Below, one piece after another: positions 11,441-21,577 of a stretch of DNA of 64,000 nucleotides. The notes beneath the pieces were generated by a model, which was not told the origin of the DNA, searched no databases, and saw nothing but the letters and a program-made list of their open reading frames with translations. Position 1 is the stretch's first letter. Every line of letters starts with the position of its first letter. This DNA is from Legionellaceae bacterium (lineage in GTDB: Bacteria; Pseudomonadota; Gammaproteobacteria; Legionellales; Legionellaceae). A program made the position numbers and the translations under genes. The DNA lies in NCBI GenBank assembly GCA_029213075.1, contig JARGPO010000066.1, positions 1-64,000 on the forward strand. The letters are read 5' to 3'.

Positions 11441-12048
11441 TGTCTGTAGTTAAAATGATTCAACAACGTTTTAGAGGTTTTTTACCTGTAGTAATTGATG
11501 TGGAAACCTCAGGAGTAAACCCTGAAAAAAATGCATTACTTGAGATTGCCGCCGTGCTGGTATCTATGGATAAGGATGGTTATTTCACTCCTGGAGAGTG
11601 TGTTTTTGAGCATGTTCTTCCATTTGAAGGTGCAGAACTTGATCCTAAGTCTCTTGAATTTAATAAAATAGACCCATACCAACCACTGAGATATGCGAGA
11701 GATGAAAAACATGCGCTAGAAAAAATATTCGCTAAAATTACTCTTTCGCTAAGAAAAAACAATTGCCAAAGAGCCGTATTAGTTGGACACAATGCCTGGT
11801 TTGACTTGTTGTTTTTAAATTCTGCCATCAAAAGAACTGGTATCAAGTCACCATTTCATGCTTTCACCTGCTTTGACACCGCAACATTGTCTGGCTTAGT
11901 GTACGGACAAACGGTGTTATCAAAAGCGATGCGAGCAGCCCATATAGAGTTTGATCCAAATGAGGCTCACTCCGCAATCTATGACGCAAAAAAAACCACC
12001 GAACTATTTTGTAGGATTTTAAATACCTGGCAAAATCTACAAGTGTAG
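11440..12048 (+). CDS. rnt: ribonuclease T
   Basis: A DEDDh 3'-5' exoribonuclease that trims the 3' ends of tRNAs and other stable RNAs. It shows the Exo I motif VVIDVETSG, Exo II VGHNAWFDLLFL and Exo III HSAIYDAKKT. The RNase T-specific segment HAFTCFDTATLSGLVYGQTVLSKA is present in pieces. The ATG at 11440 overlaps the pyrC stop (TAATG) and has GGAG nine bases upstream; an ATG at 11425 lacks this. Length (202 residues) fits the family. It is translationally coupled to pyrC and ends four bases before the convergent dcd stop. Confidence 0.93.
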   Translation: MSVVKMIQQRFRGFLPVVIDVETSGVNPEKNALLEIAAVLVSMDKDGYFTPGECVFEHVLPFEGAELDPKSLEFNKIDPYQPLRYARDEKHALEKIFAKITLSLRKNNCQRAVLVGHNAWFDLLFLNSAIKRTGIKSPFHAFTCFDTATLSGLVYGQTVLSKAMRAAHIEFDPNEAHSAIYDAKKTTELFCRILNTWQNLQV

Positions 12049-12052
12049 TAGA

Positions 12053-12619
12053 CTAAGTCCTTGGTAGAGTTACACCTTTTTGCCCTTGATATTTTCCAGC
12101 ACGATCTCGATAAGACACAGCACAAGGGTCAGATGCTTCAAGAAAAATCATTTGCGCGACACCCTCATTTGCATAAATTTTTGCCGGAAGGGTTGTTGTG
12201 TTTGAGAATTCTAGAGTCACGTGACCTTCCCACTCAGGTTCAAGAGGCGTAACATTTACAATGATTCCACAACGAGCATATGTGGATTTGCCAAGGCATA
12301 TAGTTAAGACATTTCTAGGAATACGAAAATATTCAACCGTCCTTGCCAAAGCAAAAGAATTTGGCGGTATAATACAAACATCTGATTGAACATCAACAAA
12401 ACTGTTTTCATCAAAGTCTTTTGGATCAACAGTTGCGGAGTTTATATTGGTAAAAACTTTGAACTCGTTCGAGCATCGAACGTCATAACCATAACTTGAA
12501 ACTCCATAGGAAATAATTTTTTTCTCGTTAGATTCTCGAACTTGACCGGATTGAAATGGTTCAATCATTCCATGACTCAAAGCCATTTGTTCTATCCAGC
12601 GATCTGATTTAATACTCAT
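12053..12619 (-). CDS. dcd: dCTP deaminase
   Basis: Deaminates dCTP to dUTP, feeding thymidylate synthesis. It has the conserved [12 protein letters not shown] near the start, the substrate loop [10 protein letters not shown], the catalytic [17 protein letters not shown] region in pieces, and the C-terminal nucleotide-covering segment [12 protein letters not shown]. The ATG at 12619, preceded by GGGGAATCT, gives 188 residues, the usual length; the 10-codon longer frame is unlikely. It stands alone, convergent with rnt. Confidence 0.96.
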   Translation of the reverse strand: MSIKSDRWIEQMALSHGMIEPFQSGQVRESNEKKIISYGVSSYGYDVRCSNEFKVFTNINSATVDPKDFDENSFVDVQSDVCIIPPNSFALARTVEYFRIPRNVLTICLGKSTYARCGIIVNVTPLEPEWEGHVTLEFSNTTTLPAKIYANEGVAQMIFLEASDPCAVSYRDRAGKYQGQKGVTLPRT

Positions 12620-12773
12620 AGATTCCCCATGTTTGGTAAAATATTGCAAAACAGCAACCCATTATAATTAATATTACTTGTAGCGGAAAGAGCAAAGTAA
12701 ATATTAACCGTTTAAACTTGATAGCAATAACCTTCAACTTCGAAAAATTAACAGTTGCAAGAGCTAAAATATT

Positions 12774-13583
12774 CTAAATTAGTTCCTTCGTTGCTTCAGC
12801 CAAAATAGCATATAAATCTCGTTGCTTTTCGTTTGTGAACGCCGCTAAATGCTTATTTATTGTTACGCTATCCCCGCGTTTAATCGGCCCAGTTAAAGCA
12901 CCTTCTGGAGATTTTGTATTCTCTAGATTTGTTAAAGTACTTCGCATCAAATTTACAATTACAGGCAACGCAACATCTTTTTCAACCCCTGCCTCTTCCA
13001 AACAATCAAGAGCCTGCTTAGATATGGTCAATAGATAATTAGAGGCAAAGACACCAGCCGCGTGATACAGAGCTTTGTTTTCGTGATTAACAGCATATAG
13101 TTTTGAACCAATGCTTGTAAATAATGGCTCTAACACATCAAGAGCCATTTTATCACCTTCAATTGCACAATATGTTCCAGGATATTCTTTAACACTAATC
13201 ATTGGGTTAATAAAACTTCTCATCGGATGCACACTCGCAACCATACATCCTTTATTTTTTAAACTATCTAAACTACCAGAAGATAAAACCCCACTGCAAT
13301 GAGCAATAATATCCCCTGGCCTAATATTTTCATTTAAACTAAGTTCTTTAGCAGATGTAGTAATATTATCGTCGGTCGTTGTAATAATGGTTATATCTGC
13401 ATGAGGAAGGTCTACAATATTTGCAACAAAATAACCATCACCTATAAATTCGATTGCCTCTCGAGCATGTTTTTCTGTGCGATTATATACACCGGAAATA
13501 TTTAATAATTGGTTGTCTACAAATAAATTAGCTAAAGTTCGACCAACATTTCCTGAGCCAATTATATTCATTTGCAAAGCCAT
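12774..13583 (-). CDS. Rossmann-like / DUF2520 domain protein
   Basis: A 269-residue predicted dinucleotide-binding protein. The N-terminus has MNIIGSGNVGRTLANLF, a GxGxxG NAD(P) site, followed by a Rossmann half (ADITIITTTDDNI, then IIAHCSGVLSS). The helical second half (YHAAGVFASNYLL ... GALTGPIKRGD) is typical of the DUF2520 dehydrogenase-like family, related to 6-phosphogluconate dehydrogenase folds. Its substrate is not known. It lies nine bases after truB on the same strand and may ride on the end of the translation operon. Confidence 0.85.
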   Translation of the reverse strand: MALQMNIIGSGNVGRTLANLFVDNQLLNISGVYNRTEKHAREAIEFIGDGYFVANIVDLPHADITIITTTDDNITTSAKELSLNENIRPGDIIAHCSGVLSSGSLDSLKNKGCMVASVHPMRSFINPMISVKEYPGTYCAIEGDKMALDVLEPLFTSIGSKLYAVNHENKALYHAAGVFASNYLLTISKQALDCLEEAGVEKDVALPVIVNLMRSTLTNLENTKSPEGALTGPIKRGDSVTINKHLAAFTNEKQRDLYAILAEATKELI

Positions 13584-13592
13584 AAGAAACCT

Positions 13593-14525
13593 CTAGGTAT
13601 TTAAGTCTTGCTCTTGAGATAGAAGACGCTTTCCTTTTAACACGCCAGGCTCAACAAACTCACCAAGGCCAACAAAACTATTGTCATCACTATAAAGTCG
13701 GACACTACCATCTATATATTTTTGCTCATCCGAAAGAGTAATACTCCTGCCTAGATAAATATCTCCAACATTCTCAGCTGATAGATGTATCGCTTGTAAA
13801 TGTAAAATAGCCCTATCAACTGGCATTAAACAATCTGCTAATTGATCTTTGGACATGCCATTTAGCTCATCTAGAGAATACATCTTTTCATTTGCAAAAC
13901 CTGCAGTATAAGTTCGGTGTAATTGCGTTACATGCGCACCAACCCCTAGCTCTCGACCAATGTCTGCGATTAGAGTTCTTATATATGTTCCCTTGGTACA
14001 GGAAACTGTTAACTTAAAATATTTTCCGTCAAAACCATCTAAATTTATATCATGAATTGTAATTGTGCGCTCTTTTCTTTCTATTTCAATCCCGGCTCTT
14101 GCAAGTTTATACAAAGGCTGACCTTGATGTTTCAACGCAGAGAACATTGGTGGAATTTGCGTTATATCTCCAATAAAACCGCTTATAACCTCAAGAATTT
14201 GTTGTTCTGATATCGAGAAATCACTAACAGTTGCGACAATTTCGCCCATAGCATCAAGGGTGTTAGTCTCAACTCCTAATAAAGCTGTAACAGTATAACG
14301 TTTGTCAGCATCTAGTAGAAATTGCGAGACCTTAGTCGCTTCACCAAAGCAAATTGGTAACATTCCTGTAGCCATCGGATCTAGACTTCCGGTATGGCCT
14401 GCTTTTTTAGCATTATAGAGGCGCTTAACCTTTTGCAGGGCAGAATTTGAAGTTATATCTTTAGGTTTGTCAACTAGTACAATTCCATTAACTATTTGTT
14501 TTGATTGAGATTTATTGTTCTTCAT
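13593..14525 (-). CDS. truB: tRNA pseudouridine(55) synthase
   Basis: Makes the pseudouridine at position 55 in the T-loop of tRNAs. It has [14 protein letters not shown], the catalytic motif [21 protein letters not shown] (in pieces) with its Asp, [15 protein letters not shown], and the later [10 protein letters not shown]. The ATG at 14525 is one of three in-frame ATGs and lies inside the end of rbfA (14-bp overlap); earlier ones at 14552 and 14534 are possible and none has a clear ribosome site. Its place after rbfA is the classic order, but rpsO and pnp do not follow. Confidence 0.96.
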   Translation of the reverse strand: MKNNKSQSKQIVNGIVLVDKPKDITSNSALQKVKRLYNAKKAGHTGSLDPMATGMLPICFGEATKVSQFLLDADKRYTVTALLGVETNTLDAMGEIVATVSDFSISEQQILEVISGFIGDITQIPPMFSALKHQGQPLYKLARAGIEIERKERTITIHDINLDGFDGKYFKLTVSCTKGTYIRTLIADIGRELGVGAHVTQLHRTYTAGFANEKMYSLDELNGMSKDQLADCLMPVDRAILHLQAIHLSAENVGDIYLGRSITLSDEQKYIDGSVRLYSDDNSFVGLGEFVEPGVLKGKRLLSQEQDLNT

Positions 14526-14886
14526 CAGATTCATCAGAGTCTTTTGAATCATTTACTTCATCAATCAAACGACTCAATCGATTACCATATTCCAATGATT
14601 TATCATGCACAAAATGCAGTTGTGGAACAGTTCGAAATTTAGTTGTCTTAGCTAGAGCTGTACGCAGGAAACTGCCAGCAGAATTTAATATTGCTCCTGT
14701 CTCAGCTGGATCACCGTTAAAAACGGTGAAATAGACTTTGGCATGACCAAGATCTTTAGTAACTTTCACAGCAGCAACAGTTATAAATCCTGGCAGTCTA
14801 GGATCTTTAATTTCTTTTTGAATTAGCTCTGCTAATTTACGCTGAATCATTTCAGCAATACGATCGGTTCTTTTAAAATCACTCAT
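14512..14886 (-). CDS. rbfA: ribosome-binding factor A
   Basis: Small KH-fold protein that helps mature the 30S subunit near helix 1 of 16S rRNA. It has the usual N-terminus ([17 protein letters not shown]), the [17 protein letters not shown] stretch, and AKVYFTVF. The final 15 residues are almost all Asp, Glu and Ser (a tail variable in the family). Thirteen bases separate it from infB and it overlaps truB, so the three are co-translated. Confidence 0.95.
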   Translation of the reverse strand: MSDFKRTDRIAEMIQRKLAELIQKEIKDPRLPGFITVAAVKVTKDLGHAKVYFTVFNGDPAETGAILNSAGSFLRTALAKTTKFRTVPQLHFVHDKSLEYGNRLSRLIDEVNDSKDSDESDEEQ

Positions 14887-14899
14887 ACTAATATTTTCT

Positions 14900-17467
14900 T
14901 CACAAATCGCGCTTTAATTCTATGGTTTCAAAAACCTCAATCAAATCGCCTGTTTTCACATCGTTATAATTTTTAACCCCAATACCACACTCAAAGCCTT
15001 GTTTAACTTCAGTTGCATCGTCTTTAAATCTACGTAATGACTCAAGAGTACCATCATAAATAACAACATTGTCACGTAGAACACGAATTGGATTATTACG
15101 TTTAATTACACCTTCTGTCACCATACAACCAGCAATTGAGCCAAGCTTAGGAGATCTAAATACATCTCGAACTTCAGCAATACCAACTATTTGCTCTTTA
15201 AATTGTGGAGCGAGCATACCAGTTAACGCACCTTTAACTTGATCAACAATATCATATATGACACTAAAGTAATTAATAGTATACGACTCTTGTTCAGAAA
15301 GTCGCTTAGCACCAACATCAGCACGAACATTAAATCCTATCAACAAGGCATTAGATGCAATAGCTAGTTGCGCGTCAGACTCAGTAATTCCACCAACTCC
15401 ACTCGCAATAACCTCAACTCTAACTTCCTCATTTGATAATTTAGATAATGCATCGGCAATAGCTTCAACAGAACCTTGCATATCAGCTTTTAAAACAATA
15501 TTTAATACTTTAAGATCCGATGCTGCCATATCTTCAAATATACCCTCTAATGAAGATTTTTGACGACGCGCTAGTTTAACATCACGAAATTTACCCTGTC
15601 TGAATAAAGCAACTTCTCGAGCTCTCTTCTCATCTGGTACAACAATAGCTTCATCACCAGCATGCGGAATAGCCGAAAGACCTTGAACTTCAGCTGGAAT
15701 AGATGGACCAACGCTATCTATAAAAGAACCACTATCACAAACTAGAGCACGGATTCGACCATATTGAAGACCGGCTAATAAAATATCACCTTTTTTCAAT
15801 GTGCCACTTTGAACTAGAATTGTAGCAACTGGTCCTCGTCCTTTATCTAATCTTGACTCAATAACAATTCCTTTCGCAGGACCTTCTACATGAGATTTTA
15901 ATTCTAGAACTTCTGACTGTAATAAAATTGCATCTAGTAATTGATCTATTCCTTCACCAGACTTAGCGGAAATGTTAACAAACATTGTATCGCCACCCCA
16001 AGCCTCAGGGATAACTTCATGAGTAGATAACTCATTCATTACTCTTTCAGGATCGGCACCTTGTTTATCCATTTTATTTACAGCAACAATCATCGGAACT
16101 TTGGCTGCGCGAGCATGCATAACGGCTTCTATTGTTTGTGGCTTAACACCATCATCGGCTGCAACAATCAACACAACTAAATCGGTTACTTTTGCTCCAC
16201 GGGCTCTCATAGCCGTAAACGCAGCATGTCCAGGGGTATCTAGAAATGTAATATTTCCTTTATCCGTATTTACATTATATGCACCGATATGTTGCGTAAT
16301 ACCACCAGCTTCTCCAGATGCAACTTTTGCTCTACGAATGTAATCTAGTAACGATGTTTTACCATGATCTACATGACCCATTATAGTGACAACAGGTGCA
16401 CGTGGCATATCTTCGCCTTTGGCTAGCATTACATCATCTAACCTGGCTTCTATTTCATTATCTTTAAGAGCAAAAGGTTTGTGACCCATTTCCTCAACAA
16501 CTATCATTGCTGTTTCTTGATCGATGACTTGATTAATTGTAGCCATAGCCCCTAATTGAATCATTGCCTTAATAACTTCAGCAGCTTTCACTGACATTTT
16601 TTTAGCAAGATCAGCAACACTAATTGTTTCTGGTACATGAATATCACGAACTGTAGGTGCGGTAGGCATTTCAAATTGATGTGTCAAGCTCTCTTCAGCT
16701 TCTAAATACTTATCAGACTTATCATGTCCTCTTCTTTTCTTAGATTTATGGCGTCTGGAATAACTGTTAGAATCATCACCTTCAGAACGTCCAGTTGAAC
16801 CAGTCTTACCTTTACGTTTACCGCGTTTAAAATCTGGCTTAGCAGCAGCTTTTGTTTCTTTGCTGGCATCTTTCTTCTTAAAAGATTTATCAGCAGGTTT
16901 AGGCTCTTCTTTTGCAACATCAACTTTTTCTTCTGGAGTCGGTGCTGGGTCAGGTTCTGGAATATTGGTCTCTTCTTTGGGCTCTAAAGTTTGCTCAGAA
17001 ACATTTGCATCAGTCTTTTGAACCTCAGGAGCCTCCTCTTCTGCAACCGGAGCTTCCTCAGTTACAACCTTTTCCTCAACAACTACTTCTTCATCAATCA
17101 CTACACTTTCTTCTGGCTCAGAAGGAATATCTTCAACGATTTCATCAACTGGAGTCTCTTCAACTACTTCCTTCACATAAACACGCTTCTTTCGAACTTC
17201 AATACTTACTTTTTTACCACTATGGGCATCATGGCTTGCAACTTGAGATACACTTTTACGCCGAAGAGTTATTCTGCTAGATGAGTCCTTCTCTGAAGTC
17301 TGAACTCCACCATTTTTTAAGTGGCCAAGCAAAATTCTTTTCTCATCTTCATTGATTGTTTGCGACTCATTGGCAATAGTTAACCCAGCTTCTTGTAAGT
17401 GATTCAATAAACGCTCAACAGGAATACCTACTACTTGAGCTAATTGTTTAACTGTCACATCCGCCAT
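14900..17467 (-). CDS. infB: translation initiation factor IF-2
   Basis: GTPase that brings formyl-Met-tRNA to the 30S subunit. At 855 residues it has the full Gram-negative layout: an IF2_N domain (residues 1-50), a long Glu/Pro/Val then Lys/Arg-rich linker (about 60-265), a second IF2_N domain (about 275-330), the G domain with [10 protein letters not shown] (near residue 366), DTPGHAAF and NKMDK, and C-terminal beta-barrels ending in [18 protein letters not shown] in pieces. The start has GGGG nine bases ahead. It lies 161 bp after nusA, a gap with a perfect hairpin. Confidence 0.98.
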   Translation of the reverse strand: MADVTVKQLAQVVGIPVERLLNHLQEAGLTIANESQTINEDEKRILLGHLKNGGVQTSEKDSSSRITLRRKSVSQVASHDAHSGKKVSIEVRKKRVYVKEVVEETPVDEIVEDIPSEPEESVVIDEEVVVEEKVVTEEAPVAEEEAPEVQKTDANVSEQTLEPKEETNIPEPDPAPTPEEKVDVAKEEPKPADKSFKKKDASKETKAAAKPDFKRGKRKGKTGSTGRSEGDDSNSYSRRHKSKKRRGHDKSDKYLEAEESLTHQFEMPTAPTVRDIHVPETISVADLAKKMSVKAAEVIKAMIQLGAMATINQVIDQETAMIVVEEMGHKPFALKDNEIEARLDDVMLAKGEDMPRAPVVTIMGHVDHGKTSLLDYIRRAKVASGEAGGITQHIGAYNVNTDKGNITFLDTPGHAAFTAMRARGAKVTDLVVLIVAADDGVKPQTIEAVMHARAAKVPMIVAVNKMDKQGADPERVMNELSTHEVIPEAWGGDTMFVNISAKSGEGIDQLLDAILLQSEVLELKSHVEGPAKGIVIESRLDKGRGPVATILVQSGTLKKGDILLAGLQYGRIRALVCDSGSFIDSVGPSIPAEVQGLSAIPHAGDEAIVVPDEKRAREVALFRQGKFRDVKLARRQKSSLEGIFEDMAASDLKVLNIVLKADMQGSVEAIADALSKLSNEEVRVEVIASGVGGITESDAQLAIASNALLIGFNVRADVGAKRLSEQESYTINYFSVIYDIVDQVKGALTGMLAPQFKEQIVGIAEVRDVFRSPKLGSIAGCMVTEGVIKRNNPIRVLRDNVVIYDGTLESLRRFKDDATEVKQGFECGIGVKNYNDVKTGDLIEVFETIELKRDL

Positions 17468-17526
17468 AATTTATTCCCCTTTCAGCAGTTCTAAAGAGTC
17501 TGCTATATTTTCTGTCAGTATTCACA

Positions 17527-17549
17527 AACAACTCCAACTAGGAGTTGTT
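17527..17549. other. perfect hairpin in the nusA-infB gap
   Basis: AACAACTCC (17527-17535) and GGAGTTGTT (17541-17549) form a perfect 9-bp stem with a 5-base loop between two operon genes. No U-tract follows on the minus strand, so it is not a classic terminator. An RNase cleavage or attenuation site would fit the position. Confidence 0.4.
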
Positions 17550-17628
17550 ATACTGTAATAATTTATCTAAAGATATCTGTCTTAATTACGAATTTAGTTA
17601 TGCTCAGTAAAACAGAGTGTCAATAGGT

Positions 17629-19104
17629 TTAGGTAAACCATGGCTCTCTTGCTTTCATAATGAACTCACCTGCTTTTGATTCTGTCATTCCAGGAATAAC
17701 TAACAATTCATCCACCGATTGTTCTGCCAACTCATCAACATTAGTAACACCAATTTTGATTAATTTTTCAGCCAAGGTATCTGTCATTCCTTCCAAAGAC
17801 ATTAATTCATTATCTGCACGTGTACCATCATCATCAGAAGTTAAAGCCTGAGCCAACAACGTGTCGTTTGCTCTATTTCGGAGCTCATCAACAATTTCTT
17901 CGTCAAATTCTTCAACAGCTAATAATTCTTCTTTAGGAACATAAGCCACTTCTTCTAAAGATGAAAAACCATTTACGATTAATAGCTCTGCTATTTCTTT
18001 ATCTATTTCTAATGCATTAACAAAAAGATTTACCACCTTTTCTGATTCTGCTTGGTTTTTACCTTCAAACTCTTCTGTTGTCATAACGTTCAAAGTCCAA
18101 CCAGTTAACTGACTTGCCAATCTAACGTTTTGACCATTGCGACCAATAGCCTGTGAAAGCTGGTCTTTATGTACTGCTAAATCCATAGTATGTGAATCTT
18201 CATCAACAACTATTGAGGATATATCAGCCGGTGCCATTGCGTTAATAACTAATTGAGCAGGATTATCATCCCACAAAATTATATCAACTCGCTCACCACC
18301 TAGTTCACTAGAAACCGCTTGAACTCTCGCGCCTCGCATCCCGACGCATGCGCCAACTGGGTCAATGCGGCCGTCGTTAGTTTTAACTGCAATCTTAGCT
18401 CGATTTCCTGGCTCACGAGCGGCAGCCTTAATTTCGATAATGTTTTCACCAATCTCTGGAACTTCAATACGAAATAGCTCAATTAACATTTCTTTCTTTA
18501 TTCGGCTAACAAGCAATTGTGGACCACGTTGATTATCTGATATTTCATACAAATATGCCCGGACACGATCATTTGTGCGAAACATTTCTTGTGGTAGCAT
18601 TTCAGCTCTGGCCATAAAGGCCTCCGCTTTGCCGCCTAAATCTACTATAATATTATCTCGAGTAACTTTTTTAACTGTCCCATAAATAAGCTGGCCTAGT
18701 TTTGCCATAAACTTATCAATTACAACTTGTCGCTCAGCTTCTCTAATTTTTTGAAAAATAACATGTCTTGCTGTTTGTGCCGCTATTCGGCCAAATTCTA
18801 TGGAATTTATTGATTTTTCTATGCGGTCACCAACTGCTGCGTCTGATTTTTGAGCTAATGCTTGTTCTACTGTTAATTGTCGGTCTGGAAATTCAACTTC
18901 ATCATCAGCAACAACATCCCAAAATTGGTATGTTTCATAATCACCCTTACGGTGGTCTAAATCGACTCTTATGCCCTTTTCAGCACCCGATAGCTTACGA
19001 GTTGCAGACTCCAACGCCGCTTGAATAGCATCAAAAACAACTTCTTTGCTTACGCCTTTTTCATTAGATAGCGCCTCAGCAACCAATAACAGTTCTTTGC
19101 TCAT
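17629..19104 (-). CDS. nusA: transcription termination/antitermination factor NusA
   Basis: RNA polymerase-binding factor acting in pausing, termination and antitermination. In order: N-terminal polymerase-binding domain ([19 protein letters not shown]), S1 domain, KH1 and KH2 ([39 protein letters not shown] in pieces) and two C-terminal acidic repeats, giving the full gammaproteobacterial length of about 491. The ATG at 19104 has GAGG six bases ahead and starts nine bases after the rimP stop; an in-frame GTG at 19116 would overlap rimP. Confidence 0.97.
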   Translation of the reverse strand: MSKELLLVAEALSNEKGVSKEVVFDAIQAALESATRKLSGAEKGIRVDLDHRKGDYETYQFWDVVADDEVEFPDRQLTVEQALAQKSDAAVGDRIEKSINSIEFGRIAAQTARHVIFQKIREAERQVVIDKFMAKLGQLIYGTVKKVTRDNIIVDLGGKAEAFMARAEMLPQEMFRTNDRVRAYLYEISDNQRGPQLLVSRIKKEMLIELFRIEVPEIGENIIEIKAAAREPGNRAKIAVKTNDGRIDPVGACVGMRGARVQAVSSELGGERVDIILWDDNPAQLVINAMAPADISSIVVDEDSHTMDLAVHKDQLSQAIGRNGQNVRLASQLTGWTLNVMTTEEFEGKNQAESEKVVNLFVNALEIDKEIAELLIVNGFSSLEEVAYVPKEELLAVEEFDEEIVDELRNRANDTLLAQALTSDDDGTRADNELMSLEGMTDTLAEKLIKIGVTNVDELAEQSVDELLVIPGMTESKAGEFIMKAREPWFT

Positions 19105-19112
19105 CACTCGCC

Positions 19113-19559
19113 TCACTTAGATATCAAATTTGCTTTCACAATAGTGGAAAGAAGAAAGCTTTGTTCTTCATTATCAACATTAATAACCAACGACTCATCA
19201 TCTGAGGATACAATTATCCCTTCGTATCTTCTCTTCTCAGCAATAGGTTTTACCAGTTTAATTTCTACTTCTTCACCAATATATCTCTGATACTGATCAC
19301 TATAAAATAATGGTCTAGGGCTTCCTGGTGAAGATACTTCTAAACTATAGTTACCAGATATAGGGTCTTCCACATCCAAAAGAGCGCTAACTCGGTGACT
19401 TACTTGCTCACAGTCTTCGATGCCAATGCCGTCTGCCTTATCTATATATATTCGCAACAGTGAATGTCGACCTTGGTTTAAATATTGACAGCCCCATAAC
19501 TCATATCCCATGTCTTCAATGACTGGTCTAATCTGTTCTGCAACTTTATTTTGAATCAT
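19113..19559 (-). CDS. rimP: ribosome maturation factor RimP
   Basis: Assists 30S assembly, first protein gene of the metY-rimP-nusA-infB operon. Recognised from [24 protein letters not shown] (in pieces), the [24 protein letters not shown] segment and [15 protein letters not shown], with the C-terminal SH3-like half. The true start is the ATG at 19559 (148 residues, family length). The open frame runs further upstream through the tRNA gene, but that part only translates tRNA and terminator sequence. Confidence 0.95.
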   Translation of the reverse strand: MIQNKVAEQIRPVIEDMGYELWGCQYLNQGRHSLLRIYIDKADGIGIEDCEQVSHRVSALLDVEDPISGNYSLEVSSPGSPRPLFYSDQYQRYIGEEVEIKLVKPIAEKRRYEGIIVSSDDESLVINVDNEEQSFLLSTIVKANLISK

Positions 19560-19620
19560 TTTATTTCCACTCCTAACTTTCCAAGCCCGAAAACATCGCC
19601 CAGTAAAGTTTTTGGGTAAT

Positions 19621-19641
19621 AAAAAACCCCATAAATGGGGC
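19621..19641 (-). terminator. terminator-like hairpin between tRNA-fMet and rimP
   Basis: On the minus strand CCCCA / TGGGG with a 4-base loop is followed by six Ts (19626-19621). It lies 14 bases after the tRNA. In E. coli the metY leader is likewise separated from rimP by a leaky terminator, so readthrough into the operon is expected here. Confidence 0.65.
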
Positions 19642-19654
19642 TTAATATAATAAT

Positions 19655-19731
<77 letters not shown>

Positions 19732-19744
19732 TCAACTGTTGACA

Positions 19745-19773
19745 ATTATACTGCTTATATAACTCAAGTGCAA
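19745..19773 (-). promoter_or_regulatory. promoter of tRNA-fMet and the rimP-nusA-infB operon
   Basis: On the minus strand a perfect -10 TATAAT (19750-19745) lies 13 bases before the mature tRNA 5' end. A weak -35, TTGCAC (19773-19768), lies 17 bp further upstream. Transcription would start about seven bases before the tRNA. Confidence 0.6.
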
Positions 19774-19889
19774 GCCCTTTCACGACTTTAATGCCTAAAT
19801 ATATTGAATTACAAATACGCGCTTATTTTTAGTGCAATATTCTAGTCAATATCTTATAATGAACTACTGCCCATATTTAAAACAGACTT

Positions 19890-20708
19890 ATGACGACTTT
19901 TCTAGAAGAAGTATTTTCAAAAACAAATCAAGCAAAATCAGTATTTGCACATAAGCTTAATGTACAACAAGAACTGTTCTTCGAAAATGAATTTGTTGTC
20001 CAAGATACTCTTGCACCTATTTTGAGAGATCTTGCCGTAGATCATCTTCACAATTCTACATCCGTTGCCTCTAGAACGTTTCGTGGTGAAGGCCTACCAA
20101 AAGCTTCTGGTAAATATAAAGAATATTTAGCTCACCAACAAAAACAAGGCTCATGGGCTAGTGACATCGAAGCAATTGCACTAGGCGAGGCGCTACGCTG
20201 TAATGTTGTTGTTACATCTATATATGAAGACCGACCAGATGCTACCTGGTGCATTCACTTAGAAGATAGGAATGCTCCTACCATTCACCTATATAATGAT
20301 AATAATCATCACTGGACGAACGATCCATACTCTAAAACAAAAGGAGAAGGTGACTGCTTATACCACGCCGTAGCTAAAGAACTGCAAAAAATAGCAACAC
20401 CTGCCCCACAAAAATCTGCATTGGTTGCAAACTGTATATTCCAAAGAAATACAGCTGAAAATGATATATTAAGCAAACAAACACTAATTTATAACGCACT
20501 TGACGTTGCAACTAAAAATCACCAAACGCCGGTTGAAATGGAAATGGCTTATCAAAAAGAACAAATCCGCATGAGTCTTTTGTCCGAGTCCGAACTCGAT
20601 TTAATTGCAAAGGATTATTTGCTCGCCTTACAAATTGCTCAAGGTATTGAACCAAAAGACCACGATGGTCAGTTAGAAAATGACAGAGGTTATGAGCTAC
20701 AACTTTAA
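19890..20708 (+). CDS. predicted OTU-fold cysteine protease (deubiquitinase) with permuted motif order
   Basis: A 272-residue protein with both halves of an OTU active site in swapped order. Residues 43-82 are helical and lead to GSWASDIEAIALGEAL (87-102), the usual central W-x-x-E-I/L-x-A-L-A motif, then a strand and IHLYNDNNHHW (132-142) with the likely catalytic His141. Only after this comes KGEGDCLYHAVAKEL (151-165), the D-G-D/N-C-L-F-x-A motif that normally opens an OTU domain, with Cys156. Near the C-terminus AKDYLLALQIAQ (240-251) resembles a motif-interacting-with-ubiquitin helix. There is no signal peptide or membrane segment. It stands alone, tail to tail with the PuuE-like gene (4-bp overlap). 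A secreted effector removing host ubiquitin is inferred; activity is not shown by sequence. Confidence 0.65.
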   Translation: MTTFLEEVFSKTNQAKSVFAHKLNVQQELFFENEFVVQDTLAPILRDLAVDHLHNSTSVASRTFRGEGLPKASGKYKEYLAHQQKQGSWASDIEAIALGEALRCNVVVTSIYEDRPDATWCIHLEDRNAPTIHLYNDNNHHWTNDPYSKTKGEGDCLYHAVAKELQKIATPAPQKSALVANCIFQRNTAENDILSKQTLIYNALDVATKNHQTPVEMEMAYQKEQIRMSLLSESELDLIAKDYLLALQIAQGIEPKDHDGQLENDRGYELQL

Positions 20709-21574
20709 TAGTTATTGAGCCAATGGTTTGCAATGTCCTCGCGCCTTGCAAACCAAACACCTGATTTATTTTTGATATAATCTAAAAATTGTGAAAGAGC
20801 AATGCATCTACCTGGATGCCCACTTATGCGTCCGTGTAATCCTATATTCATCATGCCACTATTTTCTTCTTGATATAAATAATCAAAAGTGTTTTTTAAT
20901 TGTTGATAAAAATCATTTGCCGTATTGAAACCTGGACTTATAGTATATCTAAAATCATTTGTTACAAGAGAATATGGAATAATTAAACTTTCATTTTCAT
21001 AATATGGCAAGTCATCTGCATAACTATCTGAAGAATATATAAAGCAGCCTAGTTCTCTCAATATTTCTCGAGTATGCTCACTTCTCCGACCGGTATACCA
21101 ACCAACAGGATGCTGACCGGTGTGTACTGATATAGCCTCAATACATTTTGCAATATCTCTTTTCTCTGTCTTTTTATCCACTTGACTATAATCTATCCAT
21201 CGCCAACCATGTCCGGCAACTTCATGTTTTGATTTTCTTAAATACTGACAAAAATCTTCATTTTTATCTAGCGCCGCTCCTGCGACAAAAAAAGTAAGAG
21301 GAATTTCATTTTTATCAAATAAACGAATTAAGCGCCAAACTCCTGCCCGACTACCATATTCAAACATGGACTCAATGCTCATATTTCTTCTGCCAAAAGG
21401 CTTTGGTAATGTTGGAAACTCCCCACCATAACTCTCAGATTGGCTATCTCCGTATAAAGGAGATAATTCTGCTCCTTCTTCATAATTGACTACAAAACTT
21501 ATCGCAATTTTAGCCTTGTTTGGCCAAGTGATATTCCGGCCTTTCTCACCATAACCAACCATATCTCTCGGCAT
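20705..21574 (-). CDS. PuuE-like allantoinase / polysaccharide deacetylase family protein
   Basis: A 289-residue NodB-fold hydrolase. It follows the PuuE-type allantoinase pattern from the first residue (MPRDMVGYGEKG ... ISFVVNYEEGAE), through MSIESMFEYGSRAGVWRLIRLF, HEVAGHGWRWIDY, VGWYTGRRSEHTRE, YADDLPYY, to GLHGRISGHPGR. PuuE-type enzymes open the allantoin ring without the usual metal set; related members act on other amides, and no other purine-degradation gene is in the window. It starts three bases after the acetyltransferase stop, with AGGA inside that gene's end, so the two are coupled. Confidence 0.83.
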   Translation of the reverse strand: MPRDMVGYGEKGRNITWPNKAKIAISFVVNYEEGAELSPLYGDSQSESYGGEFPTLPKPFGRRNMSIESMFEYGSRAGVWRLIRLFDKNEIPLTFFVAGAALDKNEDFCQYLRKSKHEVAGHGWRWIDYSQVDKKTEKRDIAKCIEAISVHTGQHPVGWYTGRRSEHTREILRELGCFIYSSDSYADDLPYYENESLIIPYSLVTNDFRYTISPGFNTANDFYQQLKNTFDYLYQEENSGMMNIGLHGRISGHPGRCIALSQFLDYIKNKSGVWFARREDIANHWLNNY

Positions 21575-21577
21575 AGA

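Noticed and set aside
16912-17280. Gln/Leu-rich plus-strand ORF opposite infB
   Set aside because: It is the antisense reading of the Glu-rich IF-2 linker; low complexity, no ribosome site.
19736-19765. TTGACA on the plus strand as a promoter for the OTU gene
   Set aside because: No -10 lies at a usable distance; the same bases carry the -10 of the tRNA promoter on the other strand.
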